Source: Pseudobacteriovorax antillogorgiicola
Lineage (GTDB): Bacteria > Bdellovibrionota_B > Oligoflexia > Oligoflexales > Oligoflexaceae
Direction: 5' to 3'
Length of the DNA stretch: 64,000 nucleotides
Assembly: GCF_900177345.1 (NCBI RefSeq)
Contig: NZ_FWZT01000024.1
Span: forward strand, 1 to 64,000
Shown here: positions 48,276-55,303 of the stretch, piece by piece
How the letters are laid out: each line of letters opens with the position of its first letter
Position numbering within the stretch: position 1 is the first letter of the stretch
Notes under the pieces: generated by a model
Databases searched by the model: none
Seen by the model: the letters and a program-made list of their open reading frames with translations, nothing else
What the model was told of the DNA's origin: nothing
Made by a program: the position numbers and the translations under genes

Positions 48276-50237
48276 GTGTTGAAAAAGCATATGATAGAGA
48301 AACTTCAAGAGGTGATAGCTGGGGAACAGGGGCGTTCGAGTCTGCCCCTAGTTGCTATCCTATCGCTCTCCGGGCTAGTTGGAATCTACTTATCACAACA
48401 AAGCTCTAAGCAGCAACAGGCTCTTCAGAAGGCCCGAATGGAGATTTCAAACCAAAACTTAGACGACGAACTTCGTAATGCCCTAGCATCATTTAAATCT
48501 CTTATGTCCAATAGAAAGATTGCTACCGACCAGTATGAACCAACTCTATTTGCAGAAGACTATTTCGCATCGAAATGGTCACTTCAGAAAAACACATTGG
48601 CAAAGACAAGCGGAATTACAAGCTCGAACAGCGGTTCCAAGGTAACTATTGAAACACTCAAAGCCTTGACAAGTGCTAGCTCCGAGGATCTATCTGAGAT
48701 CTATGAGGGTAGTAAAAGCGTAGCGGAAACCGCTAAAGAAACTGTTGACATCGAGATCATAAAAGTCGTCTTTGATGACAGCAATCCCTATCTCGCAAAA
48801 GGAATACTTGTGAGGGCATCAACTGCAGGTGCAGAAGGCGAGAAATCAGCCAAAGCTCTCGTGCCTCTTACCGTTCCCGAACCCAGCGATATCAAGCTCT
48901 GGGTCAAAGCCCCGGGCTCATCGACATTTCAACAAGTCTATGGTTCCGAAAACTCACCCTTGCCTGCTGGTGATTATGAACTCATGATAACAGCCGATGG
49001 AGTTGCGCTGGACGCTGAAATTTCGATCAACAACGGGACGCCAATTGTTATTGGTAGTGACGTAAAACACGACGCCCATAACATTCGCGCCGATGATGCT
49101 TCAATTGGCGTCATCAAACTGAAAGCAGGTGGCAACGGTGAGCTTATTTATGAATTTGATCACAAAACATGTTCTGCGACCCCTACGACCGCCTCTGGAT
49201 CGAACAAGTATAACATCGATGTAACTGTCTACGACCCTTCTCTCAATATTCATAAGCCCAAAATTGGGCTAGTCAACCTTTTTGTCGAGAATAAAGCAGC
49301 TTCGAGCAAGAAGATGAGTTTTGCGGAACTCACTGCTCTTTGCCCAGGAAAATGTGCAAGCACAACCTACACTCCAACCGCTGGAGTTGTACAAGGAGGT
49401 ATCAGCCTTTCAGCCAACAATTACCTAGCTAGCAAGGCAGATATTGAAAAGATTGTCGGTCACTCAATTTCTGAATCTGGTATGATTAGTACAGATTATT
49501 ATCAGCTTGCTCACCGAGAGTACTTCCCAACCTATAGCTATACCGCATTCCACAACCAAACCCAGAAATATGGGATTTTTGATGCGAAAGTCTGTGCGTC
49601 TAACTCTCGGGGCTTAGCAAAATCTTTAGCTGACCATAACTATGATGTCCAAAAAGCCTATGACAAGATCGTCAATACTGGTAACTATTATAAAACGATT
49701 CAAAGAATTTACTATCAGGAACCGTCATGTAAACCCAGGCTACTATTCAATAGGAATAGCTGTGGATGTTTCGCTGAAAATACTGAAATTCTACTAGGTG
49801 ATCAAAAGTCTCTACTTAGAATTCAGGACATCCAGCAGGGTGATCTAGTCTGGAACCCCAAAACTAAAGCAGCGGCGAAGGTAGCGAGGGTCATCGTCGG
49901 TCCTGAAAAATTCCCTCTGATACGAATAACACTGAGCAATCAGCAAGCGCTGAGAATCACTGGCAAACACCCCTTCCCTACGCCATCTGGGATCAAAGCT
50001 GCCTTTCAACTGATGGCGGGGGAGACTGTGCTATCAAATAACGGAAACCCACTAAGAATCCTTGAAGTTCAGCAAGAATCAAGTAGCCAAGAAACGATCG
50101 TTTGGAATTTGCTTTTAGAAGGAGAGCGCTTGCAAGACCACTATCTCGTTGCCAATGGAGTGGTTACAGGAGACTACTTTATACAGCAAAAGCTGGAATC
50201 CTCTCCAGGAAATAGAATCGTCGATCGTCGTAGGTGA
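48276..50237 (+). CDS. Pilin-like protein with C-terminal Hint domain
   Basis: A 653-residue protein. N-terminal MLKKHM...GEQG-RSSLPLVAILSLSGLVGIYL resembles a type IV prepilin leader (cleavage after Gly19), as in the 51062 gene, but without the usual hydrophobic +1 and Glu+5. A long, Cys-poor middle region follows. From 497 to about 635 it is a Hint (Hedgehog/intein) domain: Cys498 in GCFAENTEILL, 'DIQQGDLVW', Thr562-x-x-His565 in ITGKHPF and HYLVANGVV near 622-630 close to the end. Cys498 and the TxxH pair suggest autoprocessing, perhaps cleavage or thioester attachment. Start GTG 48276 (GAGAG upstream) is uncertain. Confidence 0.7.
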   Translation: MLKKHMIEKLQEVIAGEQGRSSLPLVAILSLSGLVGIYLSQQSSKQQQALQKARMEISNQNLDDELRNALASFKSLMSNRKIATDQYEPTLFAEDYFASKWSLQKNTLAKTSGITSSNSGSKVTIETLKALTSASSEDLSEIYEGSKSVAETAKETVDIEIIKVVFDDSNPYLAKGILVRASTAGAEGEKSAKALVPLTVPEPSDIKLWVKAPGSSTFQQVYGSENSPLPAGDYELMITADGVALDAEISINNGTPIVIGSDVKHDAHNIRADDASIGVIKLKAGGNGELIYEFDHKTCSATPTTASGSNKYNIDVTVYDPSLNIHKPKIGLVNLFVENKAASSKKMSFAELTALCPGKCASTTYTPTAGVVQGGISLSANNYLASKADIEKIVGHSISESGMISTDYYQLAHREYFPTYSYTAFHNQTQKYGIFDAKVCASNSRGLAKSLADHNYDVQKAYDKIVNTGNYYKTIQRIYYQEPSCKPRLLFNRNSCGCFAENTEILLGDQKSLLRIQDIQQGDLVWNPKTKAAAKVARVIVGPEKFPLIRITLSNQQALRITGKHPFPTPSGIKAAFQLMAGETVLSNNGNPLRILEVQQESSSQETIVWNLLLEGERLQDHYLVANGVVTGDYFIQQKLESSPGNRIVDRRR

Positions 50238-50244
50238 GGCATTA

Positions 50245-51069
50245 ATGAAGTATATCACCATAATCGCAGCTGCTATATTAGCAGCCATCATATTCAAAAG
50301 CCGAAGTAACGATCGAAGTCCTCTTGCGACTAAGGACCCACAAAAAAATCTGCCAATATCAAACACTCGTGATATCAATCCTGCCGAGGAAGAGCGCGAA
50401 GCTAAAGCATTAGAAGTTCAAAGACAGCATTTTTCAGCACGCCGAAAATTAAGGCTAGCATCTAGTTCCCTAGAAACAAATGGCGACTCCATTTCTATAA
50501 AACTGTCTATCGATTCTGAAAAACGATGGTGTAAAAAGGGAGACCTTGATCTTATCGCTTCCCTTGAGGAAACCTCTCACAAAAAAGACTTCCTTGTGAC
50601 CATTCAGAATCTCTCTACCAAGGATGTCATTTACAAGCAGCGAAGTAACTATAAGTCACTCAAAGCAGGAATAACAAGTACAATCGCTATTAAAGCTCCC
50701 CAGAAAACACTCCACCTGGGGCTGTTTATCTGTCATGACCCAGCGATGACTTCAAGCTGTATCGGCAAAAAAATTTCTCCTCATGGTCGAGTCCTAGAAA
50801 ATTTGACTTTCAATAAGCCTGTTAAAGATATTGTTGTTTTCTTTCAATATTTTAATCTAAAGGGTACCGCATTAACAAGTATCCCTTCAAACCGATTCGG
50901 AGAAAGATACTATAAAGATGTTTCTCGCATGCTAGATCAAGACATTTCGAAATCACAATTAAAAACTATACGCTCGATGAATGAAACTTTGAAATCTGAG
51001 CCCGTTGTGATTAACAACAACACTATCAAAGTTATTTTGCCCTATAACGATGAGAAGTGTAATGTCTAG
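50245..51069 (+). CDS. Membrane-anchored protein of unknown function in pilin-like cluster
   Basis: A 274-residue protein with one N-terminal membrane helix (MKYITIIAAAILAAIIF), a charged linker and a beta-rich C-terminal region (residues 90-270) with a few Cys (RWCKKG, FICHDP, SSCIGK). ATG 50245 has GGTGAGG upstream and lies 7 bases past the Hint protein stop. I do not recognise a family. Together with the flanking pilin-like genes it appears to make one operon. Confidence 0.6.
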   Translation: MKYITIIAAAILAAIIFKSRSNDRSPLATKDPQKNLPISNTRDINPAEEEREAKALEVQRQHFSARRKLRLASSSLETNGDSISIKLSIDSEKRWCKKGDLDLIASLEETSHKKDFLVTIQNLSTKDVIYKQRSNYKSLKAGITSTIAIKAPQKTLHLGLFICHDPAMTSSCIGKKISPHGRVLENLTFNKPVKDIVVFFQYFNLKGTALTSIPSNRFGERYYKDVSRMLDQDISKSQLKTIRSMNETLKSEPVVINNNTIKVILPYNDEKCNV

Positions 51070-51751
51070 TGTTTCAAGAAATGGATTCAAAGGAGAAAGG
51101 GGATTCTCACTTCTCAATCTCCTAGTGGCTGGGTCTATAGGCCTCCTGTGCGTTGTCTTAGTTTCTCGCTCTATGGTTCATGATCTATACTTTTCTAAAC
51201 TTGTGGGCTCAAAGCTTTCTTCTGGGAACGTCTATCAAAATTTAGGCTACGATCTATTATCAAAGGTTCACAATGAACTTGATGATGTTGGAAATTGTAT
51301 CAACTTAAACAAAGTCATTAAGAACAACACTTTAGGGGGTAAATCCCAATATACGATCCTGAACCCAAGTAAACTTAAGGTCAGCTCGCCGCCGACATTT
51401 ATTAATGAGGCATTGAGCCGCTGCTCACAAAGTCGCCTACCCTCTGATATTACAGATGCAAACCAGAACAACATGTATTTTTGCATCCATATTGAGTCAA
51501 CCCCATCTCATGCCAGCGACTCCTCCCTCGTGAATTCGGAAATGGCATTTGCTGAAGTTTCTATGGAGCTGGTGGATTTGAATACCTTCGACGGTCTTTC
51601 CTGCACAGAGTATAAGGTGAGGCGAGATGATACTAAGGATCGAAGTGCAGGAATTGCTTTAGCAATGACTCTATACTGGACGGTTTCTGGATCTGGAGTG
51701 AAAAACTTCAATCGCCGCAATGTGTCTCTCCTAGCGAACCCAAATCCTTAG
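51062..51751 (+). CDS. Type IV prepilin-like protein
   Basis: A 229-residue protein with a prepilin-type leader: MSSVSRNGFKGERG then FSLLNLLVAGSIGLLC. Cleavage would be after Gly14, leaving N-terminal Phe15. The conserved Glu at mature position 5 is replaced by Asn19, as in some minor pilins or pseudopilins. The C-terminal part contains several Cys. The ATG at 51062 overlaps the end of the upstream gene by eight bases (start at 51050 also possible). Likely part of a pilus-like or type II secretion-like surface assembly. Confidence 0.68.
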   Translation: MSSVSRNGFKGERGFSLLNLLVAGSIGLLCVVLVSRSMVHDLYFSKLVGSKLSSGNVYQNLGYDLLSKVHNELDDVGNCINLNKVIKNNTLGGKSQYTILNPSKLKVSSPPTFINEALSRCSQSRLPSDITDANQNNMYFCIHIESTPSHASDSSLVNSEMAFAEVSMELVDLNTFDGLSCTEYKVRRDDTKDRSAGIALAMTLYWTVSGSGVKNFNRRNVSLLANPNP

Positions 51752-51923
51752 TAGCAAACTGTTGCACCGTGCTGCAGAGATGGATAGTACCCAATTTACT
51801 GGAATAGGAGTCCAGTGAAGATTCTTTCTTTCGAGTCAGGCACCTCCGGAACGACAATTTCCCTAAAGTTCCACAAGCATTGAACCGAAAATCTGGCGAT
51901 AATGAAAAGGAGGGACCGATCGT

Positions 51924-52334
51924 ATGAACCCAAGGCTGTCGATGCTAAGTATCTGGCTTCTCTCAGTGGCTGCTTGTAGCAGTAAAAATACGACTACCAC
52001 ATCGCCTCGCGCAAGTAGTGAAACCACCGAAGATAGATCTGAAAATTCTGATAGCTCGAACAACACTGACCAAGAGACAGATGATCAATCGCAAACAGAT
52101 ACCTCTAACGAGGAGGTTCGATTGATCACAGAAAGCCAAGCTCGATCGATCATGGAAGCTTCTTGTATCGCTGCGGGCTGCCACGCTGATGTCGATGAAA
52201 TCTTTGACTCCAATACGATCGTAACGCAAATTGAAAGCGAACTCATGCCTCCTCCTGACCAAGGCAGGTATACCTTAAGTGACGAAAAGCGAGCTGAACT
52301 GCTACTATTTTTTAGCAATCGAAATGGCGGCTAA
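51924..52334 (+). CDS. Small lipoprotein with CX4CH haem-like motif
   Basis: A 136-residue lipoprotein (VAAC, Cys18) with AGGAGGG upstream. A long Ser/Thr/Asp/Gln-rich linker (20-65) is followed by a small domain with CIAAGCH (Cys81, Cys86, His87), which is a CX4CH pattern, longer than the CXXCH haem motif. Similar motifs occur in Planctomycete-type and deltaproteobacterial c-type cytochrome-like proteins. A candidate distal Met is in ELMPPPDQG. It stands alone and may carry haem or a metal. Confidence 0.6.
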   Translation: MNPRLSMLSIWLLSVAACSSKNTTTTSPRASSETTEDRSENSDSSNNTDQETDDQSQTDTSNEEVRLITESQARSIMEASCIAAGCHADVDEIFDSNTIVTQIESELMPPPDQGRYTLSDEKRAELLLFFSNRNGG

Positions 52335-52585
52335 AAGGTCGCCCAACTCGTAATCGCCTAGAAATAGGTACTAAAGAATCGAATCCTAGGGTGGTGTTCC
52401 TCACAAATGTTACCATGAGCCCTCTGGCGATTTTTACCTGTCGAAAGAATTGACAATATATCACCGATGACAGTCCTTTTTCGGCTCCTTCCAGTACTTT
52501 CTTCCAATAAACAGAAGTTTAGAACGGTTTCTATTTTGCAGTGGTGGGACGGGTTATATATCAACACCGCGTAAAGGATCTGTTT

Positions 52586-53317
52586 ATGAAATCATCTCCC
52601 ATGAAACTTGCACTTGCTACTTCTTTGTTACTTGCATTTGGAACTGTTGCCTGTACTGATGATGAGAAGAAAGTTGAAGAAGTTGTCGCCGCCGAGACTC
52701 CAGAAGAACATAAGTTTGAAGTCGACGAAGAAAGCGGAAAAGTCGAATTCAAAGCTGAAATTGTTTACTTCGGTTTTGATGAGTATACACTGACTCCTCA
52801 GGGCATCGAAAGACTCACTGCATTAGCTAATTACATGAAAGATAATCAGAAGCTTAAGATTAAGGTTGAAGGGCATTGCGATAGCCGTGGCTCTACCGAG
52901 TACAACCTCGCGCTAGGACAGCGACGAGCAGAATCCGTAAGGAAATTCTTGCTTGGTGCTGGAGTGGAAGAAAGTCGCCTCCTCGCTGTGAGCTTTGGTG
53001 AAGAACGACCAGCCAACAGTGCCGCTGACGAGAAGGCTTTTGCGGAAAACCGTCGCGCAGAATTTACTTTTGAGAATCACCAGTCTATTCAGAAACAAGC
53101 AGATAAAAAAGAAGTAAAGTCTGAAAAAAAAGCAATCGCTAGCAAGAAAGACGATGCTAAGGCAGAAAAGGCAAAAGCTGTAGCAAAGGCAGAACCTGAA
53201 GCTCCTGCTAAAAAGGAGGAGAAAGCTCCTGTTAAGGAAGTGAAGAAAAAGGTCGCTAAAAAAGCTCCTGAAGCTAAAGCTGAAAGCCCGATCGAAACTG
53301 TTTCAGACGCCAAGTAA
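52586..53317 (+). CDS. Pal-like OmpA-domain lipoprotein with Lys/Ala-rich tail
   Basis: A 243-residue lipoprotein with lipobox TVAC (Cys23). ATG 52586 has AAAGGA 7 bases upstream. The OmpA/Pal domain (about 55-162) carries the peptidoglycan-binding signature: FGFDEYTLT, KVEGHCDSRGSTEYNLALGQRRAESV and NRRAEFTF. The remaining 75 residues are a low-complexity Lys/Ala/Glu/Pro-rich tail, absent from Pal of E. coli. It should tether outer membrane to peptidoglycan; the tail may contact wall or nucleic acid. No tol genes adjoin. Terminator follows. Confidence 0.85.
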   Translation: MKSSPMKLALATSLLLAFGTVACTDDEKKVEEVVAAETPEEHKFEVDEESGKVEFKAEIVYFGFDEYTLTPQGIERLTALANYMKDNQKLKIKVEGHCDSRGSTEYNLALGQRRAESVRKFLLGAGVEESRLLAVSFGEERPANSAADEKAFAENRRAEFTFENHQSIQKQADKKEVKSEKKAIASKKDDAKAEKAKAVAKAEPEAPAKKEEKAPVKEVKKKVAKKAPEAKAESPIETVSDAK

Positions 53318-53327
53318 ATTGACAAAG

Positions 53328-53348
53328 CGAGCGCCCTCAAGGCGCTCG
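53328..53348 (+). terminator. Terminator after the Pal-like gene
   Basis: CGAGCGCC/GGCGCTCG stem with a 5-base loop (CTCAA), followed by ATCTTTCC. A GC-rich stem and a moderate T-tract, 11 bases after the stop codon. Confidence 0.7.
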
Positions 53349-53439
53349 ATCTTTCCGACACCCTGCCCCTTATTATTGAAACAATTCAGTTTCTAGCCTA
53401 CACATAGAACTCCCAAAAATAACAACAGACGGAGTAACT

Positions 53440-55173
53440 ATGATGAAATTACCCATACTAATATGGCTAGCGCTAAGCTCCTTTAGCTTGCAAGCAAATT
53501 CAAGTCAATGGTCGAACTTCACAGACACCTTCTTAGAAGAGCTTTGGTTGCAATACCCAGTTTGGGCCACGCAAGTTGGCTATCACAAGTACGATGAGCA
53601 GCTCCCGGCACCAAACTCCAAGAACCTAGAGAATGAACTGGTTTGGCTTAGAAGCAATCAGAGCAAGTTGGAGAATGTTAATCCCAAGGACCTGGGCCCT
53701 CACCAACGATCCGACTTCCTTCTCATTAAAAACTTTATCGACAAGCAAATATGGTATGCAGAGGTTTTTAAAGAGCATCTCTGGAACCCCGCAACTTATA
53801 ACGTAGGTGGCGCCTTCGCTGGTATTTTGGAAAGCTCCACTCTCCAAAATAGCCAGAAAGCTGCGAGAATTTCGAAAAGACTTAGCTTGGTTCCAGCCTA
53901 TTATGAGGCAGCGCAGAACATACTACAGACACCGACCCGTGAACATCTCGATCTAGCCATTCAACAAAGCCAAGGCCTTCTGGGTCTATTCCAGCGGCAG
54001 CTAAAAAATGCGTGTAGTCACTGGCTCAATAAATCTAACGATGTAAAGCTCTGCCTAGCACGCCATCAGTTGGCTCTTAATGCGGTTAAGAATTATGGGA
54101 GCTTCCTTGATGAACTTAAAAATCGAACAAAAAAATTCCGCTCTTTTCGCATTGGCTCAGACCTTTACCAAAGCAAGTATCAGCTTGAAATACAAGGCAA
54201 CTTGAGCGCTCACGAGGTTTATCAAAAGGCTTTGAAGCGAAAAGAAGAACTCCATAGCGAGATGGTTCCCCGAGCCAGTAAGTTATGGAACAAATACTTT
54301 CCTGATAAAACTCCACCTAAGGATGAACGGATTCTCATCAAGAGCGTCTTGGAGAAACTATCCGACCGACATGTAAAGCCAAAAGACTTTATCGCCTCAA
54401 TAAAAAGACAAATTCCTGAACTAGAGCAATTTGTTAAGCAGAGCCAAGTCGTTGAGCTCGACCCTACAAAACCACTTAAAGTTAGAGAAACTCCACCATA
54501 CATGCGAGGCTTTGCAGGAGCTTCGATCAATGCTCCGGGGCCCTATGATAGTAAACGTGAGACCTACTACAATGTCACTCCTCTCGATCATATGACACCA
54601 ACGGAAGCTGAAAGTTATTTAAGAGAGTATAACCACTATATGATGCAGATTCTCAATATTCATGAGGCAATTCCGGGCCACTACACGCAACTCATTTATG
54701 CGAATAAAGCTCCAAGCCTGATCAAAAAGATCTTGGGTAACGGCACGATGATCGAAGGCTGGGCCGTTTACTCTGAAAAGATGATGCTGGAAGAAGGTTA
54801 CGGACAAGACCGCGATGAGTTGCTCCTAACATATGGCAAATGGCATCTACGGGTGGTATGTAATGCCATTCTTGACTACTCGGTCCATAACCTGAACATG
54901 TCTGAAGAGCAAGGTCTGAAACTGCTCATGGACGATGCATTTCAGCAAAGAGCAGAGGCCGAGGGTAAATGGCGACGGGCAACCTTATCCCAGGTGCAGC
55001 TCAGCAGCTACTTTGCTGGCTTTACTGAGATTTTTGCGCTGCGCGAGCAACTTAAAAAGCAAAAGGGTGAAAAATTCGATTTGCGTCAGTTCCACGATGA
55101 GTTTCTGAGCTTCGGAAGCGCTCCGGTTAAGGTTATCCGGCAACTGATGATCAGAGATAAGCAGGAGACTTAG
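53440..55173 (+). CDS. DUF885 family exported protein
   Basis: A 577-residue protein with a Sec signal peptide (MMKLPILIWLALSSFSLQANS). The body matches DUF885, including HEAIPGHYTQ (His408-Glu409-x4-His414) and GWAVYSEKMMLEE about 35 residues later, the presumed metal-dependent hydrolase centre, and RAEAEGKWRRA in the C-terminal half. The family is predicted to be an M-type metalloprotein with peptidase-like character. GGAG precedes the tandem ATG ATG. It is monocistronic. The mature length is usual for the family. Confidence 0.83.
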   Translation: MMKLPILIWLALSSFSLQANSSQWSNFTDTFLEELWLQYPVWATQVGYHKYDEQLPAPNSKNLENELVWLRSNQSKLENVNPKDLGPHQRSDFLLIKNFIDKQIWYAEVFKEHLWNPATYNVGGAFAGILESSTLQNSQKAARISKRLSLVPAYYEAAQNILQTPTREHLDLAIQQSQGLLGLFQRQLKNACSHWLNKSNDVKLCLARHQLALNAVKNYGSFLDELKNRTKKFRSFRIGSDLYQSKYQLEIQGNLSAHEVYQKALKRKEELHSEMVPRASKLWNKYFPDKTPPKDERILIKSVLEKLSDRHVKPKDFIASIKRQIPELEQFVKQSQVVELDPTKPLKVRETPPYMRGFAGASINAPGPYDSKRETYYNVTPLDHMTPTEAESYLREYNHYMMQILNIHEAIPGHYTQLIYANKAPSLIKKILGNGTMIEGWAVYSEKMMLEEGYGQDRDELLLTYGKWHLRVVCNAILDYSVHNLNMSEEQGLKLLMDDAFQQRAEAEGKWRRATLSQVQLSSYFAGFTEIFALREQLKKQKGEKFDLRQFHDEFLSFGSAPVKVIRQLMIRDKQET

Positions 55174-55182
55174 CCAGCTCCT

Positions 55183-55205
55183 AGCCCTCCTACAACAGGG
55201 GGGCT
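55183..55205 (+). terminator. Possible terminator after the DUF885 gene
   Basis: AGCCCTCC/GGGGGGCT imperfect stem with a 7-base loop; a T-run (TTTTT) comes only about 15 bases later. Tentative. Confidence 0.35.
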
Positions 55206-55303
55206 GGAAGCCTCGCTAGCTTTTTAAAGCATACCCCTCAAGTATCCGATTACTCATGGGTGATGCGTAAAGGCGAATTCTATTAAACGGCAGGCTTTTA
55301 GCT

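Noticed and set aside
53089-53361. Ser/Ala/Phe-rich open frame opposite the Pal tail
   Set aside because: Mirror image of the Lys/Ala-rich coding repeat; no start signals.
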